Of a stretch of 64,000 nt of DNA, positions 1 through 6,393 are shown piece by piece. This DNA is from Saprospiraceae bacterium. Its GTDB lineage: Bacteria > Bacteroidota > Bacteroidia > Chitinophagales > Saprospiraceae. Each line of letters begins with the position of its first letter. Position 1 is the stretch's first letter. The notes beneath the pieces were generated by a model. It did not search any database and was not told the DNA's origin. It saw only the letters and a list, made by a program, of their open reading frames with translations. The stretch lies in NCBI GenBank assembly GCA_028280415.1, contig JANQLV010000051.1, positions 62,001-126,000 of the forward strand. Direction: 5' to 3'. The position numbers were made by a program, and so were the translations under genes.

Positions 1-1127
1 AAGCAGTAGAAGATGCAGAGATTATTTTCCTTGCCCTGCCCACACCTCCGGGTGAAGATGGTTCAGCAGATTTATCTTATATTCTTGGTGTAGCAGATGA
101 TCTGTCAAAAATTATCAAAGATTACAAAGTAATCGTTGATAAAAGTACTGTACCGGTTGGTACAGCCGAGCAAGTTCATGCTAAACTAGCTGCTAATATT
201 GACACCAGCCTTTTTGATGTTGTTTCGAATCCCGAATTCCTCAGAGAAGGAGTCGCTGTAGATGATTTTCTAAAACCCGATCGGGTAGTCATTGGAACCA
301 GTTCGGAGAGAGCCCAGAAAGTCATGAAGCAATTATACGAACCTTTTGTGCGTCAGGGCAACCCGATTATTTTCATGGATGAACGCTCTGCCGAAATGAC
401 CAAATATGCTGCTAATTCCTATCTGGCGACCAGAATTTCTTTTATGAATGAAATTGCCAACCTATGCGAAAAAGCAGGCGCAGATGTGGATATGGTAAGA
501 AGAGGAATGGGAAGTGATAATCGCATCGGAAAACGATTTTTATTTCCCGGTGTAGGTTACGGAGGTAGCTGTTTTCCTAAAGATGTACAAGCTTTACACA
601 AAACGGCAAATGAATATGAATACGATTTCAAGATATTAAATTCGGTAATGAACGTTAATACGATCCAAAAGACCGTCTTGGCTAAAAAGATCAAAGAGTA
701 TTTCGATGGAGATGTAGCCGGTAAAACCATTGCTTTATGGGGGCTGGCTTTTAAACCCAATACAGATGACGTTCGAGAAGCACCGGCATTATACATTATG
801 AACGAATTGTTGGAAGCCGGAGCCAATATTCAGGCCTTTGACCCGGAAGCAATGAATCATATTCGCGAGATGTACGGTGATCGGATTACTTTGGCAGATA
901 ATCAATATGATGCTTTAGAGAATGCGGATGTGCTGGCAATCGTTACGGAATGGAGTGTTTTCAGAACGCCGGATTTTAACAGAATTGTAAACAGTCTAAA
1001 ATCTAAAGCTATCTTCGATGGCCGAAATCTTTACGATCTTAACAAAATGGAGGAATTAGGCGTACACTACGAAAGTATTGGTAGAAAACCGGTTGGTGTG
1101 AAAGCTAAAATTAACTCCCACCATTAA
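1..1127 (+). CDS. ugd: UDP-glucose 6-dehydrogenase, 5' end cut by the window
   Basis: The reading frame is open from base 3 to the TAA at 1125-1127, so the N-terminal NAD-binding Rossmann start lies outside the window. The visible part begins in the dinucleotide-binding domain (LALPTPPGEDGSAD), continues through STVPVGT and NPEFLREG, and contains the catalytic Cys motif GVGYGGSCFPKD and the C-terminal UDP-binding domain (GLAFKPNTDDVREAP). The family oxidises UDP-glucose twice to UDP-glucuronate, using NAD, for surface polysaccharide synthesis in the cytoplasm. All key residues seen are intact. A terminator hairpin follows directly. UDP-N-acetylmannosamine dehydrogenase is the closest alternative but the SCFPKD context favours UGD. 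Confidence 0.93.
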   Translation, partial: AVEDAEIIFLALPTPPGEDGSADLSYILGVADDLSKIIKDYKVIVDKSTVPVGTAEQVHAKLAANIDTSLFDVVSNPEFLREGVAVDDFLKPDRVVIGTSSERAQKVMKQLYEPFVRQGNPIIFMDERSAEMTKYAANSYLATRISFMNEIANLCEKAGADVDMVRRGMGSDNRIGKRFLFPGVGYGGSCFPKDVQALHKTANEYEYDFKILNSVMNVNTIQKTVLAKKIKEYFDGDVAGKTIALWGLAFKPNTDDVREAPALYIMNELLEAGANIQAFDPEAMNHIREMYGDRITLADNQYDALENADVLAIVTEWSVFRTPDFNRIVNSLKSKAIFDGRNLYDLNKMEELGVHYESIGRKPVGVKAKINSHH

Positions 1128-1154
1128 TTTAGAAATACATAAATTTTATCCTAT

Positions 1155-1185
1155 AAAAGCGCGATGATTTCCATTGCGCTTTTTT
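1155..1185 (+). terminator. intrinsic terminator after ugd
   Basis: A GCGC-based stem (arm 1155-1166, arm 1172-1185, loop about 5 nt, one bulge) ends in a run of six T. It sits 28 nt after the ugd stop and separates it from the next gene. Confidence 0.75.
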
Positions 1186-1299
1186 GTTTTTAACAAGTAT
1201 AGCCAAAAAAAATATGTCAATCCAAAGTCAAAGTGCTAAATTAGCTATTTAATATGCACACGCTAAAACTTAATATTTCGTTAATTTAAAAATACCATT

Positions 1300-1935
1300 G
1301 TGAAAATGCGTTACCTGCTTTTTTTGGCAATCAGCTTTATTTTCTCCTGCTCCGGAAATTTAGAATCAATAGAAACAAAGGACGAGCATGGTTATACGAT
1401 CAAGTATACTCGTAATAAAGATGATTTCTCCAAACAAGGTTTGTATACATCATCCTATCCCAGTGGTAAAAAATACGAAACGGCCAATTACATCAGGGAT
1501 ACTTTACATGGAGAAAGGCTTGTCTATTATGAAAATGGCAATGTGGAAATTCTCGAAACTTACGAGATGGGTAAGTTTACCTCTCCTTATAAACGTTTCT
1601 TTGAAAATGGCCAGGTTCAACAGGAAGGTAACTACGATAATAATATCGCTGTCGGCGAATGGAAAAAGTATTATGAAAATGGCCAATTGGAAGAGATCGT
1701 TACATTAGCCGATAATGAAGAAAATGGCCCATTTAAAGAATACTACGAAAATGGTAATTTAAAAGCAGAAGGTAATTATATGGGCTTTGATGAGGTTTCG
1801 AGCAGACCTCGGGAGCATGGCCTTTTGAAAATGTATAATGAAGAAGGTACTTTAATAAAAAAAATGGATTGCAATCTCGGAATTTGTAGAACGACGTGGA
1901 CACTGGAAAGCGGAGATGTAAAACAAGAAGAATAA
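1300..1935 (+). CDS. YwqK/MORN-repeat-like lipoprotein
   Basis: 211 residues from a GTG at 1300; an ATG two codons later (1306) is equally possible. The N-terminus is a lipoprotein-type signal ending at FIFSC, so the mature protein is probably anchored in the outer membrane. The rest is built of imperfect repeats of the type G-x-Y-x-x-G-x-x-x-x-Y-Y-E-N-G-x (for example ERLVYYENGNVEI, KRFFENGQVQQEG, WKKYYENGQLEEI, KEYYENGNLKAEG), the MORN variant of the YwqK family. Such repeats are common in Bacteroidota surface proteins; the label antitoxin given to some homologues is not supported here because no toxin gene is adjacent. The gap to porQ is 6 nt, so the two are probably co-transcribed. Confidence 0.7.
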   Translation: MKMRYLLFLAISFIFSCSGNLESIETKDEHGYTIKYTRNKDDFSKQGLYTSSYPSGKKYETANYIRDTLHGERLVYYENGNVEILETYEMGKFTSPYKRFFENGQVQQEGNYDNNIAVGEWKKYYENGQLEEIVTLADNEENGPFKEYYENGNLKAEGNYMGFDEVSSRPREHGLLKMYNEEGTLIKKMDCNLGICRTTWTLESGDVKQEE

Positions 1936-1941
1936 AAAAGT

Positions 1942-2994
1942 ATGAATAAAATCCTACTCTTTCTAGCTCTAATCATTTCCTGCGGGCAGGCACTTGCCCA
2001 GCCTATTGGAGGAAGAAATATTTATGAATTCCTAACCTTTTCTCCTTCTGCCAGGATCACCGGCCTCGGTGGTACACTGATTTCCGTCAGCGATGATGAT
2101 GTTGTTTTAGCCGCACAAAATCCGGCAAGCCTTAATGAAAGCATGCACCAACAAATGTCATTCAATCATAACATTTATGTAGCAGATATCAATACCGGCT
2201 ACGCCGCTTACGGATTCCATTCCGATAAATGGGCAACCAGTTTTCATGCAGGCTTACAATATATGAGCTACGGTACTTTTAATGAAACAGATGAATTCGG
2301 GCAAATTATTGGTTCCTTCAAAGCATCCGAATATGCTTTTACCCTTGGAGCGGGCCATCAGCTTTACGATAAATTGTCACTAGGCGCTAATGTGAAATTT
2401 ATCACTTCTCAATTAGAAGACTATAATTCATTCGGAATAGCTGCTGATCTCGGGGCTTACTATCAGGATACATCCGGTTTGTTTTCAATTGGATTTGTAT
2501 TAAAGAATATAGGCGCTCAACTGACTACTTATGATGATGAACAGGAACCGCTGCCTTTTGATATACAAATCGGGATCTCAAAAAGGTTGAGACATTTGCC
2601 TTTTAGAATTTCCGCCACTTATCATAACCTGCACCAATGGAATATCCTCTATGATGATCCCAACGCAGAACAATCTTCTATCTTCCTCGGTGAATTTCAA
2701 TCTCAATCCGAAAATGAGTTTAATGTTTTCGTCGATAACTTTTTCCGGCATATTATTTTTAGTGGTGAGTTTTTATTAGGGAAAAAAGAAAACCTTCGTA
2801 TTCGTCTTGCTTATAATCACTTCCAGCGCCAGGAGTTAAGTGTAGAAAACTTCAGAAGCCTTGCCGGTTTTTCAATGGGCCTGGGGATAAAAGTTAACCG
2901 TTTCAGGGTTGAATACGGCCGGGCGTTCAACCATCTGGCTGGAGGAGTGAACCATTTCAGCATTTCTACCAGTATAAATGAGTTTAGAAGGTAA
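1942..2994 (+). CDS. porQ: type IX secretion system protein PorQ-like outer-membrane protein
   Basis: 350 residues. An N-terminal signal peptide ending near QALAQ is followed by the PorV/PorQ family start (YEFLTFSPSARITGLGGTLISVSDDD) and then alternating amphipathic strands typical of the FadL-like beta-barrel to the C-terminus. PorQ works with PorZ/PorU/PorV in handling type IX secretion cargo at the cell surface. SprA and a PorE-like protein elsewhere in the window fit a functional type IX system. The stop lies only 4 bp before the 3' end of the converging tRNA-Ser gene, so porQ transcripts may run into the antisense of the tRNA array. Identity rests on the family motif and length. Confidence 0.8.
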   Translation: MNKILLFLALIISCGQALAQPIGGRNIYEFLTFSPSARITGLGGTLISVSDDDVVLAAQNPASLNESMHQQMSFNHNIYVADINTGYAAYGFHSDKWATSFHAGLQYMSYGTFNETDEFGQIIGSFKASEYAFTLGAGHQLYDKLSLGANVKFITSQLEDYNSFGIAADLGAYYQDTSGLFSIGFVLKNIGAQLTTYDDEQEPLPFDIQIGISKRLRHLPFRISATYHNLHQWNILYDDPNAEQSSIFLGEFQSQSENEFNVFVDNFFRHIIFSGEFLLGKKENLRIRLAYNHFQRQELSVENFRSLAGFSMGLGIKVNRFRVEYGRAFNHLAGGVNHFSISTSINEFRR

Positions 2995-2998
2995 ATAG

Positions 2999-3081
2999 CG
3001 GAAGTTAAAGGAATCGAACCTTCATCCCGGAAGATGGCACAGTTTTCAAGACTGCTTATGCACCATTGCATGCTAACTTCC
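2999..3081 (-). tRNA. tRNA-Ser(UGA), last gene of unit A
   Basis: Acceptor arms 3000-3006 and 3075-3081 pair over 7 bp with G73 at 2999. The anticodon loop reads CTTGAAA, anticodon UGA. A variable region of about 15 nt and G73 fit tRNA-Ser. The D arm is irregular. CCA is not encoded (CTA). Confidence 0.82.
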
Positions 3082-3086
3082 TTTCG

Positions 3087-3162
3087 AGGTACCAATCAGA
3101 ATCGAACTGATGTTCAACTAGTTTTGCAGACCAGCCCCGGCGCCAACATTGGGTATGGTACC
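3087..3162 (-). tRNA. tRNA-Cys(GCA), unit A
   Basis: Perfect 7-bp acceptor (3088-3094 with 3156-3162), 5-bp T stem, anticodon loop CTGCAAA and U73, the Cys identity base. The D arm has a CCC/GGG stem with an unusually long loop. Confidence 0.86.
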
Positions 3163-3171
3163 ACTTATTTG

Positions 3172-3255
3172 CGGAAAGCAGAGGTGTCGAACCTCATACA
3201 CTATTTGTACGCATAGCTTAGCAGGCTAGCCCCGGACCTTCCGGGTTTACTTTCC
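3172..3255 (-). tRNA. tRNA-Ser(GCU), unit A
   Basis: Acceptor 3173-3179 pairs with 3249-3255 (one U-G). Anticodon loop CTGCTAA, long variable arm of about 17 nt and G73 indicate Ser. The D stem CCCGG/CCGGG is strong; one T-stem pair is mismatched. Confidence 0.85.
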
Positions 3256-3260
3256 TGTAG

Positions 3261-3343
3261 TTGAGGCAGAGGGACTCGAACCCCCAATGTCATTAGACCG
3301 ATGATTTACAGTCACCTTGCGTAGCCAATTTGCATATACCTCA
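3261..3343 (-). tRNA. tRNA-Tyr(GUA), unit A
   Basis: Acceptor 3262-3268 pairs with 3337-3343, with an uncommon U1-A72 first pair. Anticodon loop CTGTAAA, a variable arm of about 13 nt as in bacterial tRNA-Tyr, and A73. Confidence 0.86.
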
Positions 3344-3351
3344 AAATGATG

Positions 3352-3425
3352 TTCCCCAACCGAGATTCGAACCCGGACTATTCCCGTTTTAAGCGGGATG
3401 CCTCTGCCAGTTGGGCTATCGGGGA
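3352..3425 (-). tRNA. tRNA with Leu(UAA) anticodon but class I fold, unit A
   Basis: Well-paired cloverleaf: acceptor 3353-3359 with 3419-3425, anticodon stem TCCCG/CGGGA, loop CTTAAAA, 5-bp T stem and A73. The variable loop is only 5 nt (ATAGT), whereas bacterial tRNA-Leu normally has a long variable arm. The anticodon says Leu; charging is uncertain. Confidence 0.8.
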
Positions 3426-3433
3426 ATTTTCAG

Positions 3434-3507
3434 TACAGGTGGAGGGACTTGAACCCCCAACAGTTCCGGTCTAAACGGAGCGCCTCTTCCCTTTGGGCTA
3501 CACCTGC
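3434..3507 (-). tRNA. tRNA with Leu(UAG) anticodon but class I fold, first gene of unit A
   Basis: Acceptor 3435-3441 pairs with 3501-3507 (first pair G-U). Anticodon loop TTTAGAC gives UAG, and A73 fits Leu, but the variable loop is 5 nt (CTGTT). Its D arm resembles that of the neighbouring UAA tRNA (TAGCCCAA..AGAGGC), so the two are probably duplicates. The T tract of a terminator-like hairpin lies 4 nt upstream. Confidence 0.8.
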
Positions 3508-3510
3508 AAA

Positions 3511-3548
3511 TAAAAAAGCTCCCTGCTTAAGTATAAACAAGGAGCCTT
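3511..3548 (-). promoter_or_regulatory. terminator-like hairpin at the head of tRNA unit A
   Basis: On the minus strand GCTCCTTG (3538-3545) pairs with CAGGGAGC (3518-3525) over 8 bp including one G-U, followed by a six-T run (3517-3512). tRNA-Leu(UAG) starts 4 nt further on. The same layout occurs at units B and D, so this is likely an attenuator or the end of a leader RNA. Confidence 0.72.
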
Positions 3549-3860
3549 CTAAGTTTCTTTTATGTAACAGATACCTATACCTTTCTCCTTGCCGGTTGAT
3601 TGCTCAACGAACTCAGACAACAATAGAGGTATGTTAATTTTTTATTCATAACAACTATATCAACTCCGCATCTTTTCTCTTAGTTCCATTGCATTTAATT
3701 TTAAAAAAAATTACCTCATGGGAACGATTATAAAATATTAAAAGTTAATTACAACATCATGAATAATTTAATCCACATAAGACATCGGGAACCGCAAGGT
3801 ATTGTAATAAACACTGCGAGGTTTATCTGTTGTACTTAATGGATAAAACGAATTTTTCAA

Positions 3861-3897
3861 AAAGCTTCGTAGGTGTAATAACTTGCGAAGCTTTTTT
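3861..3897 (+). promoter_or_regulatory. terminator-like hairpin at the head of tRNA unit B
   Basis: AAAGCTTCG (3861-3869) pairs perfectly with CGAAGCTTT (3886-3894), followed by a six-T run; tRNA-Pro begins at 3903. No gene transcribed in this direction precedes it, so it cannot simply end an upstream operon. It would terminate the leader of unit B unless prevented. Confidence 0.75.
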
Positions 3898-3902
3898 ATT
3901 TT

Positions 3903-3976
3903 CTGGGTGTGGCGCAGTCCGGTAGCGCGTTTGCTTTGGAAGCTCAAGGTCGCTGGTTCGAATCCAGTCACTCAGA
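3903..3976 (+). tRNA. tRNA-Pro(UGG), first gene of unit B
   Basis: Acceptor CTGGGTG/CACTCAG with the Pro-type C1-G72, D arm of Pro type, anticodon loop TTTGGAA and A73. The anticodon stem has two mismatches (TTTGC/GCTCA), a sign of relaxed selection. Confidence 0.83.
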
Positions 3977-3987
3977 CAGATAAGAAA

Positions 3988-4058
3988 TGCCATGTAACTC
4001 ATTGGGAAGAGTACCACTTTGTGACAGTGGATGACAGGGTTCGAATCCCGCTTGGCAT
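3988..4058 (+). tRNA. tRNA-His(GUG), divergent, unit B
   Basis: Anticodon stem CCACT/AGTGG is perfect with loop TTGTGAC. The acceptor (3988-3994 with 4051-4057) has one mismatch and the T stem has only about three firm pairs. The base before position 1 is A, not the G-1 expected of tRNA-His. The exact ends could shift by one base. Confidence 0.72.
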
Positions 4059-4064
4059 CAATAT

Positions 4065-4140
4065 GCTGCTGTCTTCTAAACAGGACTAGGAAGCCGGGCT
4101 TTCAACCCGGAGAATGCGGGTTCGAGTCCCGTCGGCAGTA
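4065..4140 (+). tRNA. tRNA-Glu(UUC), unit B
   Basis: Acceptor GCTGCTG/CGGCAGT (two wobble pairs), perfect anticodon stem CCGGG/CCCGG with loop CTTTCAA, T stem GCGGG/CCCGT and A73. The D-arm sequence follows the Glu pattern (TCTTCTAAACAGGACTAGGA). Confidence 0.88.
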
Positions 4141-4146
4141 CAAATT

Positions 4147-4220
4147 ACACCTATCGTTCAACGGAGGGACGGGGCGTTTCTACCGCTCAAATCAGGGTTC
4201 GAATCCTTGTAGGTGTACCA
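4147..4220 (+). tRNA. tRNA-Arg(UCU) with encoded CCA, unit B
   Basis: Acceptor ACACCTA/TAGGTGT, anticodon stem GGGCG/CGCTC with loop TTTCTAC, T stem CAGGG/CCTTG and A73 at 4217. CCA is encoded (4218-4220), unlike most genes of the array. The 5' half resembles the next Arg gene. Confidence 0.87.
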
Positions 4221-4224
4221 AAGC

Positions 4225-4295
4225 AGCCTCATCGTTCAACGGAAGGATACTCGGCTACGAACGGAGAGATTGGGGTTCGAATCCCTGTGAGGCTA
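4225..4295 (+). tRNA. tRNA-Arg(ACG), unit B
   Basis: Perfect acceptor AGCCTCA/TGAGGCT, loop CTACGAA with anticodon ACG, A73. One G-G mismatch lies in the anticodon stem. The D arm shares TCGTTCAACGGA with the preceding Arg(UCU), suggesting duplication. Confidence 0.86.
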
Positions 4296-4300
4296 CACAT

Positions 4301-4373
4301 TAACCTGTGGTGTAAACGGTTAGCATATCAGACTTTGACTCTGAGGGTGGAGGTTCAAATCCTTCCGGGTTAG
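4301..4373 (+). tRNA. tRNA-Gln(UUG), last gene of unit B
   Basis: Acceptor TAACCTG/CGGGTTA, anticodon stem TCAGA/TCTGA with loop CTTTGAC, and G73 as expected for Gln. The D arm (TGGTGTAAACGGTTAGCA) is of the usual Gln type. Confidence 0.88.
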
Positions 4374-4395
4374 CAATAATAAATAAGGTAATTCT

Positions 4396-5469
4396 TTAAT
4401 TTTCTTTTATTATCCCATCTTGCAAAGCGTGCTGATAAATTTCATCAGAGTGGTGAATTAATAAAGCATTTACTTCTATCTCTGATTTTATCAACTCATA
4501 AATACGACGAGCATTTTTAGTATCTTTTGTTTGTCGAATATAGATAGCCTTAATTCTATCGGGAAAACGTTTTGCAATATCAATATAAAAATCTGCGTCA
4601 TAATCTGCCGTATCTCCTAATAATACAAAAGGTAGGTCCGGATAAGTATTCAGAATTTGAATGATCGATTCTGTTTTATGATGCGCAAATGCGCCACTTG
4701 GTTTTATTCCATAGTCTCTTAATAATATAGGGCCTTTAGGAAAATCTTGAGTTTCTAAAAACTCTTCCAGTAAGTCATAAATATTCCAGGGACTATGCGA
4801 CAAATAAAAAATTGGATTTTGGCGATTTCCATTTCCTCCTTTTACAAAAGATTGAAATAAATCAACCATTCCTTCCATTGGTTTTCGTTCTCTGGCATTT
4901 TTCAAAAAAGTATGATAAAGCATTTTCAATTTTAAAAAAGAAGTGACATGCGTTTGTAAAACGGTATCATCTACATCAGTAATGATACCGTAGTCGGCAT
5001 TACTTGAAGGAATGTATACTTCCCCTTGCGCTTTAATCTTTTCACTAACATTTTCAATACCAGAAATCAATTCGACATCTACCGGCAAATATCGCTTAGC
5101 AGTATTTTGTAAAGGTTTATCCCATTCTTGATACAAAGTAAAATAACCTTCATGATCTGTAAGCGTTTCAAAACTTTGTTCAGCAAAATCTATTCTTACA
5201 TTTACACCAGCTTTTTCATCTGATTCAAATCTTTTAAAATTATTGATAAAATTTTTAATCTTACTACTGCCTTCTGTATTTGTATCATAAAGCATTTCGT
5301 TTTCCAGTACTCTGCCTTTAAAAAAGAAAACTTTATCATTTGCATAACCAAGGTAAGGACTAATAATAATCGGATCTTCAGAATCAAATTTATTTCCTAA
5401 ATAATCGATCCCTTTTCCTACCTGATCTGCAAACTCTTTTATTTTTTCAAATAAATTTTTTGACTTCAT
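4396..5469 (-). CDS. App1-like (DUF2183) HAD phosphatase inside the tRNA array
   Basis: 357 residues. The C-terminal half is the DUF2183/App1 catalytic domain of the HAD superfamily: nucleophile motif DVDDT at 165-169, motif II LSHSPW at 223-228, Lys 265 and acidic motif GDTADYDADFY at 285-295, all intact. The first 150 residues look like a beta-rich domain. No signal peptide or membrane segment is seen, so it is probably cytoplasmic. Yeast App1 dephosphorylates phosphatidate; bacterial substrates are not known to me. It is the only protein gene within the tRNA array, converging with unit B (23-nt gap) and diverging from unit C. HAD phosphatases also act on RNA ends in tRNA repair (for example the phosphatase domain of T4 Pnkp), so an RNA role is conceivable but is only inference from position. 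Confidence 0.82.
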   Translation of the reverse strand: MKSKNLFEKIKEFADQVGKGIDYLGNKFDSEDPIIISPYLGYANDKVFFFKGRVLENEMLYDTNTEGSSKIKNFINNFKRFESDEKAGVNVRIDFAEQSFETLTDHEGYFTLYQEWDKPLQNTAKRYLPVDVELISGIENVSEKIKAQGEVYIPSSNADYGIITDVDDTVLQTHVTSFLKLKMLYHTFLKNARERKPMEGMVDLFQSFVKGGNGNRQNPIFYLSHSPWNIYDLLEEFLETQDFPKGPILLRDYGIKPSGAFAHHKTESIIQILNTYPDLPFVLLGDTADYDADFYIDIAKRFPDRIKAIYIRQTKDTKNARRIYELIKSEIEVNALLIHHSDEIYQHALQDGIIKEN

Positions 5470-5691
5470 ACAAAGTAACTTTATTTATTTTTTCCATTGA
5501 AACAACAAGCTGTTATCAGGATTGTTGACCTCATCACTTTTAGAAATTAAAATTATTTTTTACTCCTCCGGAACTAATTAAAATTCAGGAAGGTTAGTAG
5601 CATTGTATTTAGCAATGATGGATTATTTATTTTTTCTACAGCTTGAAAAATCAATTTATCCAACTAATTCTCATTGCAAATATAAAAAATT

Positions 5692-5763
5692 GGAGGTATC
5701 GTATAACGGCTATTATAGGGGATTGTCTATCCTGAGATCGGGGTTCGATTCCCCGTACTTCCG
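5692..5763 (+). tRNA. tRNA-Asp(GUC), first gene of unit C
   Basis: Acceptor GGAGGTA/TACTTCC, T stem GGGG/CCCC, loop TTGTCTA and G73 as expected for Asp. The outer anticodon-stem pair is G-G. Unlike the other units, only a weak CATTG/CAATG hairpin with a T-rich tail (5601-5636) lies upstream, 56 nt away. Confidence 0.85.
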
Positions 5764-5769
5764 CAACAC

Positions 5770-5838
5770 ACACTTGAGGCTATGGTAGCCAGCCGGTCTC
5801 CAAAACCGGAGGATAAAGTTCGATTCTTTACGGGTGTG
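5770..5838 (+). tRNA. tRNA-Trp(CCA), unit C
   Basis: Acceptor ACACTTG/CGGGTGT with two wobble pairs, perfect anticodon stem CCGGT/ACCGG with loop CTCCAAA, perfect T stem TAAAG/CTTTA and G73. The D loop is small. It is 64 nt from the next tRNA, the largest gap within a unit. Confidence 0.87.
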
Positions 5839-5902
5839 CAGAATAATGGTTGAATGAAAAAGGACTTGCAATAAAGCTCATTTAATCATTGAAATACAAA
5901 AC

Positions 5903-5974
5903 GCGAGTGAAGCATAAATGGTGATGTGCTGGTCTTCCAAACCGGATAACTCAGTTCGATTCTGAGTACTCGCT
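5903..5974 (+). tRNA. tRNA-Gly(UCC), unit C
   Basis: Acceptor GCGAGTG/TACTCGC, anticodon loop CTTCCAA, perfect T stem CTCAG/CTGAG and U73 as expected for Gly. Its D and anticodon arms are nearly identical to those of tRNA-Thr(UGU) at 6471-6542. Confidence 0.87.
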
Positions 5975-5983
5975 CAAAAAAAC

Positions 5984-6059
5984 AGCGGTGTGGAGCCGAG
6001 TGATTTAAGGCGCTTGTTTTACATACAAGAGTTCGTAGGTTTGAATCCTGCCACCGCTA
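5984..6059 (+). tRNA. tRNA-Val(UAC) with a Leu/Ser-type D arm, unit C
   Basis: Perfect acceptor AGCGGTG/CACCGCT, perfect anticodon stem CTTGT/ACAAG with loop TTTACAT, and A73. The D arm GCCGAGTGATTTAAGGC is the form usual in tRNA-Leu and tRNA-Ser, yet the variable loop is short. Confidence 0.85.
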
Positions 6060-6064
6060 CAATT

Positions 6065-6138
6065 GGGGGCGCATGTACCAAGACTGGCGATGCTCTTTTG
6101 CAAGGAGCGTGTGTAGGGTTTGATTCCCTAGGCTTCCA
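6065..6138 (+). tRNA. tRNA-Ala(UGC), unit C
   Basis: Acceptor GGGGGCG/GGCTTCC carries the G3-U70 wobble pair that defines tRNA-Ala. Anticodon stem GCTCT/GGAGC, loop TTTGCAA, T stem TAGGG/CCCTA and A73. Pair 7-66 is G-G. Confidence 0.86.
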
Positions 6139-6145
6139 CTAATTT

Positions 6146-6220
6146 TGCGTGATACAATCCAACTGGAAGATGGCGGGTCTCATAAGCCTGCGGTTATCGG
6201 TTCGAATCCGATTCACGCGA
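6146..6220 (+). tRNA. tRNA-Met(CAU), last gene of unit C
   Basis: Acceptor TGCGTGA/TCACGCG with U1-G72 as first pair, anticodon stem CGGGT/GCCTG, loop CTCATAA, perfect T stem ATCGG/CCGAT and A73. The weak 1-72 pair and G-C-rich anticodon stem leave initiator or elongator open; lysidine-type Ile is unlikely because the array has its own UAU tRNA. Confidence 0.85.
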
Positions 6221-6350
6221 CAACTTTTTTTAAAATTATTTAATTCAACTAAAAATGACTTTTACAACGAACATTAATTTTTTCAACATTAAGAAGATAC
6301 CATATCTCAGGATGTGATAGAGGAAATCATTAGTGGTCGTTGACCAGTGT
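6221..6350 (+). other. 130-bp leader between tRNA units C and D
   Basis: AT-rich spacer without a gene. It contains a TGGTC-GTT-GACCA hairpin (about 6333-6346) just before the T-tailed hairpin of unit D. It may hold a separate promoter for unit D, or form the 3' tail of the unit C transcript. Confidence 0.4.
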
Positions 6351-6388
6351 AAAAGCTCCTTATCACAATGCTGATAAGGAGCTTTTTT
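6351..6388 (+). promoter_or_regulatory. terminator-like hairpin at the head of tRNA unit D
   Basis: A perfect 15-bp stem (6351-6365 with 6372-6386) and a 6-nt loop end in a six-T run, and tRNA-Asn starts at 6394. This is the strongest of the three hairpins. The core GCTCCTT and the downstream AGCTTTTTTATTT are shared with unit A, so the elements are related and not chance terminators. Confidence 0.8.
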
Positions 6389-6393
6389 ATTTT

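Larger units (their letters stand above)
3508..3902. other. 395-bp divergent leader region between tRNA units A and B
   Basis: There is no credible protein gene here. The region must hold the promoters of both divergent tRNA units. Each side ends in a T-tailed hairpin next to its first tRNA. The two leaders, each read in its own direction, share an AACCG(G)CAAGG block (minus 3587-3597, plus 3790-3799) followed by TATCTGTT (minus 3566-3573, plus 3824-3831). The minus leader also has a GTTGA-GCAA-TCAAC hairpin. No clear TTTG/TAnnTTTG promoter pair is visible. Confidence 0.5.

Noticed and set aside
1300-1935. Antitoxin function for the YwqK-like gene
   Set aside because: The family name alone suggests it; no toxin gene is adjacent and the protein is a lipoprotein.
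3548-3860. T-box riboswitch in the leaders
   Set aside because: A GGGAACCGC string resembles part of the T-box, but the full consensus and a Stem I specifier loop are not visible, and the downstream genes are tRNAs.
3034-4303. Small open frames inside the tRNA region, for example 3398-3637 and 4031-4303
   Set aside because: They run across several tRNA genes and show translated tRNA T-arm sequence; no ribosome-binding site or family match.
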